A stretch of DNA of 12,784 bases from an uncultured Solobacterium sp. (GTDB lineage Bacteria > Bacillota_I > Bacilli_A > Erysipelotrichales > Erysipelotrichaceae). The notes below the pieces were generated by a model that worked only from the letters and a program-made list of their open reading frames with translations, had not been told where the DNA came from and searched no databases. Where the stretch lies: contig CAJOLG010000055.1 in assembly GCA_905235315.1 (NCBI GenBank), positions 1-12,784 on the forward strand, written 5' to 3'. Below, piece after piece: positions 1 through 6,864 of the stretch; position 1 is the stretch's first letter; each line of letters opens with the position of its first letter. The position numbers were made by a program, and so were the translations under genes.

Positions 1-192
1 TGCCGCCGCAAGCGAAAAAGCATCGGGATACGCTTCAAACAGCGCAGGCGTTACGCGGTTTACGGACGCATCCGTTGTCTGGGCAGAGAGCACAACGGCG
101 ACCGCCATCTGATAGTTGTCCGCATGTTCGAGTTCGCAATGTGCATCGGGGAAGAGCTCTTCCAGGGCATCAAGTACGGTCTGCGCCTTCAT
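1..192 (-). CDS. nth: Endonuclease III (DNA glycosylase/AP lyase), N-terminal part
   Basis: This is the first 64 codons of a base-excision repair enzyme that removes oxidised pyrimidines and nicks the abasic site. The gene runs off the left edge, so the helix-hairpin-helix, catalytic Lys/Asp and iron-sulfur cluster regions are not visible. Translation from the ATG at 192 gives the family's N-terminal helix, then the hallmark VVLSAQTTDASVN followed by VTPALFEAYPD, which matches the conserved LLSAQTTD..VN..TP.LF..YP block of Nth. The start lies inside the 3' end of dnaD (23-base overlap), which indicates translational coupling. A dnaD-nth pair is common in Bacilli, which supports both calls. 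Family identity is secure, but activity cannot be judged from this fragment. Confidence 0.93.
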   Translation of the reverse strand, partial: MKAQTVLDALEELFPDAHCELEHADNYQMAVAVVLSAQTTDASVNRVTPALFEAYPDAFSLAAA

Positions 193-730
193 ACGAAACC
201 TTTCCCTGCTCGATCATATCTGCGGTGTAATTCTTTTTCGTCCATTCCCGCAGGATGGTATCAATATAAGGAAGCGAAACTTTCTGATACATACTGGCTT
301 CCCGCAGCGCAAGAATGATCATCCGCTTCTCATACGTCCGGTTCCACTCGGAAATCTTTTCCATGTCTTTCTGCGTCAGCGGCCGCTTGAACTCGCTTTC
401 GAACAGATCAAATACCGACCGGTCCGCAACCCCTGCTTCCCGCGCAGTTTCAGTATCATAGAGACCGTCAAGCCGGAACGAAATCCGCTTGCCGGAGGCC
501 CGGATATCAAGGTATTTTTTTGCGCACAGCAAAGATACGGTCTCGTCAACCTCTCTTGCGTCCATGCCGGATTTCTGCGCAAGTGCGTCAATGGAAATCG
601 GAATCCGGTACTCACTCATAAAATCAATCATGAGTACAATCATGAATTCTTTCTCAGAGAGTCCGAGAAATTCCTGATTTTCAATTACCCAGTCGCGGCG
701 GTTCACAAACCGCTGTTCATACCATTTCAT
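170..730 (-). CDS. dnaD: DnaD family replication initiation/primosome protein
   Basis: DnaD helps remodel DNA and load the replicative helicase at origins and at restart sites in Bacillota. The 186-residue product has the expected two parts. Residues about 20-95 form a winged-helix N-terminal domain (FLGLSEKEFMIVLMI, then an ALAQKSGMDAREVDETVSLL recognition region). Residues about 105-170 form the DnaD/DnaB-like C-terminal domain, ending in the signature YIDTILREW (155-163). It is slightly shorter than B. subtilis DnaD because the unstructured C-terminal tail is short. The ATG at 730 has a TGAGG Shine-Dalgarno six bases upstream. A TACAAT on the minus strand at 753-758 is a possible -10 with no convincing -35. 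It is followed by overlapping nth. Confidence 0.9.
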   Translation of the reverse strand: MKWYEQRFVNRRDWVIENQEFLGLSEKEFMIVLMIDFMSEYRIPISIDALAQKSGMDAREVDETVSLLCAKKYLDIRASGKRISFRLDGLYDTETAREAGVADRSVFDLFESEFKRPLTQKDMEKISEWNRTYEKRMIILALREASMYQKVSLPYIDTILREWTKKNYTADMIEQGKVSYEGADRT

Positions 731-753
731 AAATAACCTCAGCAGTTATTTCA

Positions 754-783
754 TTGTACTCCAAATATGGCCTTTGATATAAT
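754..783 (+). promoter_or_regulatory. Extended -10 promoter for the thioredoxin-like gene
   Basis: A perfect TATAAT lies at 778-783 preceded by TG at 775-776, giving the extended -10 form TGATATAAT. A partial -35, TTGTAC (3 of 6), lies at 754-759 with an 18-base spacer. Transcription would begin near 790, leaving only about 10 untranslated bases before the ATG at 800. The -35 overlaps, on the opposite strand, the TACAAT that could serve dnaD, so the two divergent promoters would be interlocked. Confidence 0.6.
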
Positions 784-799
784 TACGTGGGTTAAAAAA

Positions 800-1339
800 A
801 TGAGTAAACGAATACTGATATCCCTGATGACTGTGATGGTGATCTATTCCGCCGTAGTCATCGGAATCAAACTGTTTGAGCCGGATCAGGTCAATACGGA
901 TGACACTTCCTTCCAGCATGCTTCGGCACTTGACTATGAGACATTGCGTGACTATACGATCAGCAGCGGCGCCGGTGTCACACATTTTTATCTGTTTTCC
1001 TCAGTCGACAACACCGACTGTATCTATGTTGAGAACACGGTTCTGAAAAATGCGGAAACTTCTACCGGCATGAATCTTGATGACCTCATTGAGATTGTGG
1101 ACATCACAGAACTCGAACGCACACTTACCACGAACCGTCTGCGGGCAGATTGGGGTGTGCTTTCCTACCCGGCATTTGTCGCATGTCATGTGGAATACGG
1201 AGGAATCGTCGTCGACAATACCCTGGAATGGAATCCGGCCCAGCCGATCTCTACCGATGATGTCGAGCGCTGGCTGAAGCTGAACGGGGTTTACGAAGGC
1301 TACTCGGGTGCCGAGATTATCGAAACGCCGCCTGCGTAA
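800..1339 (+). CDS. Membrane-anchored thioredoxin-fold-like protein, function unknown
   Basis: The 179-residue product has one N-terminal membrane segment (residues about 5-24) after a short basic start, so the rest is probably extracytoplasmic. The soluble part looks thioredoxin-like: a hydrophobic strand (THFYLFSS, 61-68), a loop plus helix carrying Cys74 (NTDCIYVENTVL), a second strand (LIEIVDI, 96-102), and GVLSYPAFVAC (119-129), in which Pro124 sits where thioredoxins have the cis-proline. The CxxC position reads N-T-D-C, so the usual nucleophilic first Cys is Asn71. I chose the ATG at 800 because the alternative ATG at 767 lies upstream of the -10 box and lacks a ribosome-binding site. 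The site at 800 is also weak. The fold assignment is inference from the pattern and no family was recognised with certainty. The gene is monocistronic, between a promoter and a terminator. Confidence 0.7.
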   Translation: MSKRILISLMTVMVIYSAVVIGIKLFEPDQVNTDDTSFQHASALDYETLRDYTISSGAGVTHFYLFSSVDNTDCIYVENTVLKNAETSTGMNLDDLIEIVDITELERTLTTNRLRADWGVLSYPAFVACHVEYGGIVVDNTLEWNPAQPISTDDVERWLKLNGVYEGYSGAEIIETPPA

Positions 1340-1365
1340 GAAGTTCTGAATGAACTTCTTTTTTT
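1338..1365 (+). terminator. Rho-independent terminator of the thioredoxin-like gene
   Basis: A perfect 9-base stem AAGAAGTTC (1338-1346) pairs with GAACTTCTT (1352-1360) across a five-base loop and runs into a T tract to 1365. It begins within the stop codon of the gene, so there is almost no 3' untranslated region. Confidence 0.9.
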
Positions 1366-1368
1366 GTC

Positions 1369-1396
1369 AAAAAAACAGTATCCTTTCGGATACTGT
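1369..1396 (-). terminator. Rho-independent terminator closing the minus-strand operon
   Basis: Read on the minus strand, a perfect 9-base stem ACAGTATCC/GGATACTGT (fwd 1375-1396) carries a GAAA tetraloop and is followed by six T (fwd 1369-1374). It lies 11 bases past the stop of the 1408-1818 gene. It sits back to back with the plus-strand terminator at 1338-1365 but has its own stem, so each direction has a dedicated terminator. Confidence 0.9.
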
Positions 1397-1407
1397 ACGG
1401 GTCATTT

Positions 1408-1818
1408 TTACTCTGCCGGATGTTCGTCAATCGCATCCGGGATCACATTCCGCTCCACATCGTCAATCGTATCCCGGAATTCTTTCGGAAGAATGACGGA
1501 GAGGGTGTTAGGCTCGGGGCGGTATGTCAGCATCATCTGCTGGCCGTGATAGGCAAGAATCGCGGTGATGCCGGACATTGCGGCTTCCTTGTAGGTCTCC
1601 ACAAACGCATCCCGTTCGGGGATACCCGGAATCTCAATGACATCTCCCGGCCAGTCTGAGGCGCTGTTCTGGGGTGCGACAATAATCACACCGTTTGCGC
1701 GAATATCATCATCCGCAAGAATATCAGCGATATACCCGAGCATTTCCTCTTTTGAAAGATTGGTCTGCGTATACGTGTACGTAATACAGTTTCTGGCTTC
1801 CTGTACAATTCGCTCCAT
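1408..1818 (-). CDS. Conserved-looking hypothetical protein, 136 aa
   Basis: I do not recognise a family. The product is acidic, appears soluble and lacks a signal peptide or membrane segment. Visible features are an N-terminal helical part (residues 1-40, including LSKEEMLGYIADILADDDI), a strand-like ANGVIIVAPQ (41-50), a Pro/Gly-rich stretch GDVIEIPGIPERD (58-70), and a C-terminal mixed region with MLTYRPEPNTLSVILPKEF. The ATG at 1818 has AGGAG at 1829-1833, ten bases upstream. It is the last gene before the terminator and lies 55 bases after rsfS. It could be read from the parE-rsfS operon, from its own candidate promoter at 1853-1881, or from both. A good ribosome-binding site, a flanking terminator and an uninterrupted frame support a real gene. 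Confidence 0.8.
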   Translation of the reverse strand: MERIVQEARNCITYTYTQTNLSKEEMLGYIADILADDDIRANGVIIVAPQNSASDWPGDVIEIPGIPERDAFVETYKEAAMSGITAILAYHGQQMMLTYRPEPNTLSVILPKEFRDTIDDVERNVIPDAIDEHPAE

Positions 1819-1852
1819 AGATTATTGTCTCCTGTTCCCTGTATCTGCTTTC

Positions 1853-1881
1853 AGAATAGTACTTTTCCGCTGTTTCTTCAA
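1853..1881 (-). promoter_or_regulatory. Candidate promoter for the 1408-1818 gene
   Basis: On the minus strand, TTGAAG (fwd 1876-1881; 4 of 6 to the -35 consensus) is 17 bases from TATTCT (fwd 1853-1858; 4 of 6 to the -10 consensus). It overlaps the last codon of rsfS. The spacing is ideal but the hexamers are moderate, so this is a candidate for extra expression of the last gene of the run rather than a firm call. Confidence 0.4.
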
Positions 1882-2222
1882 TGATTGTCCCCGATGTGTG
1901 TCATCGGAAGATCGCCCCAGAGATTCTCCAGTTTATAGAGATCCCTGGCTTCAGCGGTGAAGATATGAACAACAATGTCGTTCAGATCCGCCAGGATCCA
2001 GGTGCTTCCCTCCGCGCCTTCTCTGGTGCGAAGCGGATAGCCGTTTTTCTCCGCCTCTTCGATCACATCATCCGCAAGACTTGCCGCATGACGCACGTTT
2101 CGTGCTGTCGCAAGCACAAAATAGTCCGTAAACGGATTCACCGACGACATCTCGATTACGGTGATATCCTCCGCGAGTTTTTCTTCCAGTTTCGCAACAG
2201 TCAGGTCAAGCAGTTCAGCCAT
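1878..2222 (-). CDS. rsfS: Ribosome silencing factor RsfS (YbeB/Iojap family)
   Basis: RsfS binds ribosomal protein L14 on the large subunit and blocks subunit joining, damping translation under starvation. The 114-residue product has the whole family core: SSVNPFTDYFVLATARN (26-42), H45 and SLADDVIEE, then EG..GSTWILADLNDIVVHIFTAEAR (69-93) and YKLENLWGDLP (96-106). The start is the ATG at 2222, not an in-frame codon 57 bases further upstream. AAAGGAG lies at 2228-2234 with five-base spacing, and the protein then begins at the usual family N-terminus. It overlaps the end of the YqeK gene by 8 bases, as in the yqeK-yqeL order of B. subtilis. No yqeM-type methyltransferase follows. Confidence 0.95.
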   Translation of the reverse strand: MAELLDLTVAKLEEKLAEDITVIEMSSVNPFTDYFVLATARNVRHAASLADDVIEEAEKNGYPLRTREGAEGSTWILADLNDIVVHIFTAEARDLYKLENLWGDLPMTHIGDNH

Positions 2223-3024
2223 CCGTTCTCCTTTCGCGGTATTGTTCCGCTTCCATGTAAACCAGCCGGAAGGCCGCATCCAGGTCCTTCTCTGCCAGTT
2301 CTGTTTCCTTACTCACATCATATCCTCTTGTCGGCTCGATTTTATCGGCAATATAGAGAATTTTTGACAGTTTGCCGGTACAGTCGCCGAGCGTATGCTG
2401 GCGAATCGCCTGCAGAATCTCCCGGTCCTCAATTCCCATCACGGTTTTAAGAAATACCGGGCAGGTATAACTGTGATAGACTGCCGGCGCCATCGGAACG
2501 ATCTCCGGCGCATACCATTCAAGCAGTGCCCTGCCTTCTTCCTCTGACCATGCTTTGGTCAGATCGTGCAGCATACCGGTCTTCCACGCTTTGTCAGGAT
2601 CAATCCCGTGGATCTCCGCCAGTCTTCCGCAAAGCTTCGCGACCGACCGGCTGTGCAGGGCCCGCTTCGGTTTACAGCGGGCATCGACAATGGTTTCAAG
2701 ATAATCCATGCCTTCCGCAAGCGCCGCCCGGATGCCCGGAGCTGCTTTTCGGAATGCCCCTTCACGTACGACCCGCTCGGAATCAATCAGCGCTTCCGCA
2801 AGGCGACTGCCGGAGACATCATCGGCATAGGCGCAGTACATCTTCCGATACGGACGGACCGCCCGGGAAAGATACTTCAGCCGTGCTTCCCGGCCGAGCA
2901 CGCCTTCCTCCTCCGCCGCAAGAATCACTCCGGTCACACCCGGCTGTTTCAGTACAGCGGCAGCTGCTTCGAGCTCCGCCGCGGTAACCGGATCAAACGG
3001 CGCTGTAAGAATGACGGTACTCAT
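2215..3024 (-). CDS. yqeK: Degenerate NadD-like domain fused to YqeK HD-domain Ap4A hydrolase
   Basis: The C-terminal part (residues about 118-265) is a YqeK-type HD hydrolase, a family known to split diadenosine tetraphosphate symmetrically. The metal-binding pattern is complete: H124 (RALHSRSV), H153-D154 (GMLHDLTK), H184 (VYHSYTCP), H210 (AIRQHTLG) and D227 (YIADKIEPTR). The first ~115 residues resemble a shrunken nicotinate-nucleotide adenylyltransferase. They begin VILTAPFDPVTAAEL where NadD has G-G-x-FDP-H-x-G-H-L, so the HxGH nucleotide-binding motif reads TAAE. The late ISSTxIR motif is reduced to KAAPGIR (93-99). NadD activity is therefore not expected from this protein. YqeK alone is about 190 residues, and the 269 here reflect the fusion. 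The gene overlaps yhbY by 4 bases (ATGA) with no clear Shine-Dalgarno, so it is probably translationally coupled. Confidence 0.9.
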   Translation of the reverse strand: MSTVILTAPFDPVTAAELEAAAAVLKQPGVTGVILAAEEEGVLGREARLKYLSRAVRPYRKMYCAYADDVSGSRLAEALIDSERVVREGAFRKAAPGIRAALAEGMDYLETIVDARCKPKRALHSRSVAKLCGRLAEIHGIDPDKAWKTGMLHDLTKAWSEEEGRALLEWYAPEIVPMAPAVYHSYTCPVFLKTVMGIEDREILQAIRQHTLGDCTGKLSKILYIADKIEPTRGYDVSKETELAEKDLDAAFRLVYMEAEQYRERRTDG

Positions 3025-3308
3025 GGCAGCAGGATAACGGGCTCATCGGCCGGACGATAGAGAACAACCGTATGGCCGATGATCTGAACAATTTCGCTGC
3101 CGGTATTCATCGCAAGATCAAACGCAAGTTCCCTGGTGTCCGTCGGACATGTTTTAAGAACCTTCACCTTGATCAGTTCGTGCGTATTGAATGCACTTCC
3201 CACCGCGCGGATCAGATTATCGCTCAGTGCTTCCTTTCCGATCTGAAACATCGCCTGCTCATTTGAAGCCAGCGCCCGCAGGAAGCGCTTCTGTTTTCCA
3301 CTCAGCAT
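3021..3308 (-). CDS. yhbY: YhbY-type CRM-domain RNA-binding protein, ribosome assembly
   Basis: Single CRM-domain proteins of this family bind pre-50S particles and assist large-subunit assembly. The 95-residue product spans the whole domain: LSGKQKRFLRALA (2-14), FQIGKEALSDNLI (21-33), NTHELIKVKVL (41-51) and VQIIGHTVVLYRP (74-86). The normally conserved GxxG loop reads G24-K-E-A27, so its second glycine is alanine. The ATG at 3308 shares one base with the yqeH stop (TAATG), and AAAGG lies about 10 bases upstream. The yqeH-yhbY-yqeK-rsfS order matches B. subtilis except that aroE is absent between yqeH and yhbY and no separate nadD is present. Confidence 0.93.
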   Translation of the reverse strand: MLSGKQKRFLRALASNEQAMFQIGKEALSDNLIRAVGSAFNTHELIKVKVLKTCPTDTRELAFDLAMNTGSEIVQIIGHTVVLYRPADEPVILLP

Positions 3309-4357
3309 TACAGCATCGCCTTTCTGAATGTGACATTGACGTCAGCCGGCGTCTTCACACGGATCACCGTCGCATCCCCGCTGATGCAGCACCAGCCAAG
3401 GCCGTCAATGCAGATATCATTCTTTTCTTCATCTTTCCGGAATGTCCGGGACGTAAATTCATTGTGCAGCGGAACCGGGACAAGCAGTTTTCCGTACTGC
3501 CGCTCCCAGAGATCATCCGCCGCGCGGGTTTTGGAACGGTGCGGCTCCAGCCGGTCGCTGAGATACCATGTCACCGTTGCGGCAGATCCGCAGGCCACAT
3601 CCACCCGCGCCAGTCCGCCGATGGAGAACGTCTGGTCTTCATGAATCTGAAATACCTTCGGTTTTACGGTACGGGCCGGAAGTACGGTTTTCAGATCGGT
3701 TTCCGGAATGCTCATGATCATGGATTTTGTGATCTCGATCCCGGGTGTATCGATATATACCGTATCCCCGATCTTCAGCTCATTGAATTCAAGGGTAGTG
3801 CCCGGATAGCGCGAACTTGTGAGCACCGCATTTCCGGCCAGACCGTTCAGCAGAGTGCTCTTGCCGGAGTTTGCTCTTCCCATGACGACAACCGGTCTTC
3901 CATGGGATGTTTTGTCAACTGCGCTGCGGACTTCTTCAATTCCTTCTTTTGTGATCCCGGATACCAGGACCAGTTCCTTAATGCGGATTCCGTATTCCTT
4001 CAGCCGGCCGAAGACAAACCGCGCGATCTTGTCATGCGATACCGTATCCGGAAGCAGGTCCCGCTTTGTGCAGGCAAGCACGATATCCTTGTCTCCGATC
4101 TTTCGCGTGAGGCCGGGAATCATCCCCGACTCGAAATCAAAGAGATCACAGACATAGAGCACGGCCGCGTCAAGTTTTTCGACCGCCTCAAATACCGTAT
4201 CCGGATCGATTCCGGTTTTCATGGAAACCGTAAGGTCATCGTAATGGATCAGCCGGAAACACCGCTGGCAGTATTCACTGCCTTCTTTCGGCGTATAGCC
4301 GGGTTTTGTTTTGTCTTCACTCTGTAAGAGCGCACCGCATCCTCTGCACTTCGTCAT
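3308..4357 (-). CDS. yqeH: Circularly permuted GTPase YqeH, 30S ribosome biogenesis
   Basis: YqeH is a GTPase needed for small-subunit (16S rRNA) maturation in Bacillota. The 349-residue product starts with a zinc finger, with Cys at 4, 7, 30 and 33. The GTPase motifs follow in permuted order: G4 TKRD (97-100), G5 near VSG (132-134), G1 GRANSGKS (160-167), G2 around the PGTT at 185-188, and G3 DTPG (203-206). The remaining ~130 residues form the YqeH C-terminal domain, with YLSDRLEPHRSKTRAADDLW. The ATG at 4357 overlaps the parC stop by 4 bases (ATGA) and has a GAGGAGG ribosome-binding site about 8 bases upstream. In B. subtilis the upstream neighbour is yqeG. Here it is parC. Confidence 0.96.
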   Translation of the reverse strand: MTKCRGCGALLQSEDKTKPGYTPKEGSEYCQRCFRLIHYDDLTVSMKTGIDPDTVFEAVEKLDAAVLYVCDLFDFESGMIPGLTRKIGDKDIVLACTKRDLLPDTVSHDKIARFVFGRLKEYGIRIKELVLVSGITKEGIEEVRSAVDKTSHGRPVVVMGRANSGKSTLLNGLAGNAVLTSSRYPGTTLEFNELKIGDTVYIDTPGIEITKSMIMSIPETDLKTVLPARTVKPKVFQIHEDQTFSIGGLARVDVACGSAATVTWYLSDRLEPHRSKTRAADDLWERQYGKLLVPVPLHNEFTSRTFRKDEEKNDICIDGLGWCCISGDATVIRVKTPADVNVTFRKAML

Positions 4358-6861
4358 GCGGGATCCTCCTCAAACAGAGAAATCGTTTCGACATCGTCAT
4401 GCGCCTCTTCGGTATAGCCTTCCGGGATATCAATGATCCGGCATTCGCTGATTCCTTTGCGGCAATACCATCCCGGCCGCAGCACAAGCGGTGCGGAGAA
4501 CGTGTTGGCCACCGATTTCAGCGGAATCTCGGCTGCCCGGATCGTCTGCTCATCCGGATCACAGAATGTCAGTTCATCACCGGCCGCAATCGGCTGGGCG
4601 GAGAACAGAACACTCGGGTTTGATTTGATACGCTTGCAGATGAGGCTGCCTTTTGCCGGGCGGTTGTTTTCCGGAATCTCTTCGAGTCTCACCCGCTTCA
4701 TCATGCCGTTTACCGTCATGAACAGTACGGTCTGATCCTCTTCCGAGAGCGCGCACGCAGACGCAAGGCTGTCTCCTTTTCCGTAGTTCTGTGCTTTGAC
4801 ACCGCGGGTTTTGACCCCCATGGTGGGCACCTGGTCGGCAGAATAGATATTCGAGAATCCTTCTTTACTGAGGACAAGGATCCGGTCGCCGTTGTAGACA
4901 AGGAACGCCTTGATCAGTTCGTCCCCCTTCTTAAGCGACATCGCCGGCATGACACGGGAATTGCGCTGTACGGCAAAATCGCTGACCCGGCTCTTCTTGA
5001 TCTGCCCGCCGGAAGACACCGTTACGATCCATGCCCAGGTTTCAAAGTTCTTTACAAGAACTGCGCTGCGGATCTTGTCATCTCCGTCGATGCGCACGGT
5101 CTTGTTGAGATGGGCCCCGATTTCTTTCCACTTGCCGTCTTCACACTGCCAGACCGGCACGTATGCATAATTTCCCCTGGAGGTGAACAGCAGCAGCGTA
5201 TCGAGCGTATCGCACTCCACGGAGCCGATCAGCTCATCGCCGGTCTTGAGGCCGGTCGGTGTGCCTTCGCTTGCCTGATAGGAGCGCATGCTGACTTTTT
5301 TGAGATAGCCGTCGCGGCTTACCGTCACAACAACACGCTCATTGGCAACCATACTGGTGCGGTCAATGACAAGCTCGGAAACTTCATCTTCCAGTTTTGT
5401 CCGTCTTGCATCCCCGTATTCCTCACGGATTGCCTTAAGTTCCTTTGTAATAACATGGTTCATTACATTGGGATTATCGAGAATCGCCTGGGTTTCTTCG
5501 ATCCGGTTTGCCAGTTCTGCGAACTCCGCCCGCAGCTGGGTGATATCCGTATTGGTCAGGCGGTACAGACGCAGAGTGACGATCGCTTCTGCCTGCGGTT
5601 CATCAAACCCGAATTCCTTCATCAGGTTTTTCTTCGCATCGCTCTTGTCTTTTGAATTCCGGATCGTTGCGATGACCTGGTCAAGGATCGAGACCGCCTT
5701 CATGAGGCCTTCGATGACATGGCAGCGGGCTTCCATCTTCGCAAGCTCATACCGCGAACGGCGTTCAACCACTTCTTTGCGGAACTCAATAAACGCATCC
5801 AGAAGCCCGAGCAGGCCGACCTGGACCGGCCGTTTATTGATGATCGTCACATTGTTGTAGTTGTAATAGACCTGCAGATCCGTATTCTTGTAGAAATAAT
5901 TCAGGATCATGTTCGCATCGCTGTCCTTGCGGATATCCGCCACGACACGCAGACCTTTCCGGTCGGATTCATCCCGCACATCGAGAATCCCGTCAATATT
6001 CTTTCCGAGACGGATCTCATCCAGCTGTTTTACAAGATTGGACTTGACCACTTCATACGGAACTTCGGTAATCACGATCTGATTGCAGGTGCGCCCTTCC
6101 GTGATCTCCGCTTTTCCCCGCACAACGATCCGTCCGTGCCCGGTTTCAAATGCCTGTTTGATGCCTTCGGCACCCTGCACGATCCCGCCGGTCGGAAAAT
6201 CCGGTCCGGGGAGATATTCCATCACCTCTTCCAGTGTGCATTCCGGATTGTTGAGGCGGAAGATGGCCGCATCAACAGATTCCTTCAGATTGTGCGGCGG
6301 CATATTGGTCGCATATCCTGCCGCAATTCCGGTCGCTCCGTTCACCAGCATGACCGGAAACGGAACCGGCAGTACAGTCGGTTCATTTTCGGTGTCGTCA
6401 AAGTTCGGCGCCATTTCAACGGTATCTTTGTCAAGGTCGTCCTCCATGACCTGGGTGACCTTGGCAAGACGAACCTCGGTATACCGCATTGCGGCTGCCG
6501 GATCATCATCGATGGAACCGTTGTTTCCGTGCATATCGATCAGCGGCAGACGTACTTTCCAGTCCTGTGACATACGGACCATCGCATCATAAACCGAGGA
6601 ATCCCCGTGCGGATGGTAATTGCCGATGACAAGACCGACCGTCTTGGCGGACTTGCGGTATGCATGGTCCCAGGTATTCCCGTCATGATACATCGCATAG
6701 AGAATGCGTCTCTGAACCGGCTTGAGACCGTCTCTCGCGTCCGGAAGCGCCCGCTCCTGAATGACATACTTCGCATAGCGGCCGAACCGGTCGCCCATGA
6801 TATCTTCCAGCAGAGACGGGATGTAATTCGTACGGTCTTCGAATTCTTTTTTCTTTGCCAT
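4354..6861 (-). CDS. parC: DNA topoisomerase IV subunit A
   Basis: ParC carries the DNA-cleaving tyrosine of topoisomerase IV, which unlinks daughter chromosomes. The 835-residue protein has the N-terminal cleavage core (DRFGRYAKYVIQERALPDAR, 24-43), the quinolone-determining region GNYHPHGDSSVYDAM (80-94) and the active-site Tyr127 in AAMRYTE. The tower and coiled-coil regions follow, then a C-terminal beta-pinwheel. ParC is preferred over GyrA because the N-terminus (YIPSLLEDIMGDRFGRY), RILYAMYHDGNTWD and IDMHGNNGSIDDDPAAAMRYTE follow Bacillota ParC, no clear GyrA box is seen, and parE is adjacent. S88 and D92 are the residue types found in quinolone-sensitive ParC. The ATG at 6861 is 3 bases after the parE stop, with GGAGGTG overlapping the end of parE. 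Confidence 0.95.
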   Translation of the reverse strand: MAKKKEFEDRTNYIPSLLEDIMGDRFGRYAKYVIQERALPDARDGLKPVQRRILYAMYHDGNTWDHAYRKSAKTVGLVIGNYHPHGDSSVYDAMVRMSQDWKVRLPLIDMHGNNGSIDDDPAAAMRYTEVRLAKVTQVMEDDLDKDTVEMAPNFDDTENEPTVLPVPFPVMLVNGATGIAAGYATNMPPHNLKESVDAAIFRLNNPECTLEEVMEYLPGPDFPTGGIVQGAEGIKQAFETGHGRIVVRGKAEITEGRTCNQIVITEVPYEVVKSNLVKQLDEIRLGKNIDGILDVRDESDRKGLRVVADIRKDSDANMILNYFYKNTDLQVYYNYNNVTIINKRPVQVGLLGLLDAFIEFRKEVVERRSRYELAKMEARCHVIEGLMKAVSILDQVIATIRNSKDKSDAKKNLMKEFGFDEPQAEAIVTLRLYRLTNTDITQLRAEFAELANRIEETQAILDNPNVMNHVITKELKAIREEYGDARRTKLEDEVSELVIDRTSMVANERVVVTVSRDGYLKKVSMRSYQASEGTPTGLKTGDELIGSVECDTLDTLLLFTSRGNYAYVPVWQCEDGKWKEIGAHLNKTVRIDGDDKIRSAVLVKNFETWAWIVTVSSGGQIKKSRVSDFAVQRNSRVMPAMSLKKGDELIKAFLVYNGDRILVLSKEGFSNIYSADQVPTMGVKTRGVKAQNYGKGDSLASACALSEEDQTVLFMTVNGMMKRVRLEEIPENNRPAKGSLICKRIKSNPSVLFSAQPIAAGDELTFCDPDEQTIRAAEIPLKSVANTFSAPLVLRPGWYCRKGISECRIIDIPEGYTEEAHDDVETISLFEEDPA

Positions 6862-6864
6862 AGA

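Noticed and set aside
767..799. Upstream ATG at 767 for the thioredoxin-like gene
   Set aside because: It lies upstream of the TATAAT box at 778-783 and has no Shine-Dalgarno sequence. The 11 extra residues would also precede an already typical basic, membrane-anchor N-terminus.
2223..2279. Longer rsfS N-terminus starting at 2279
   Set aside because: The extra 19 residues are the yqeK 3' coding sequence read in another frame. The AAAGGAG at 2228-2234 and family alignment favour 2222.
3191..4327. A 378-codon plus-strand frame antisense to yqeH
   Set aside because: It mirrors the coding bias of a clear YqeH gene. The translation is Arg/His/Cys-rich without domain features, and it has no expression signals.
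5719..6592. Plus-strand open frames antisense to parC
   Set aside because: Both overlap the conserved cleavage core of ParC on the other strand and show no motifs of their own.
4834..6861. Possibility that the parE/parC pair is gyrB/gyrA
   Set aside because: The sequence follows Bacillota ParC and ParE in the N-terminal and TOPRIM regions, no clear GyrA box is seen in the C-terminal domain, and the two genes are adjacent in the parE-parC order. A whole-genome search for separate gyrB and gyrA would settle it.
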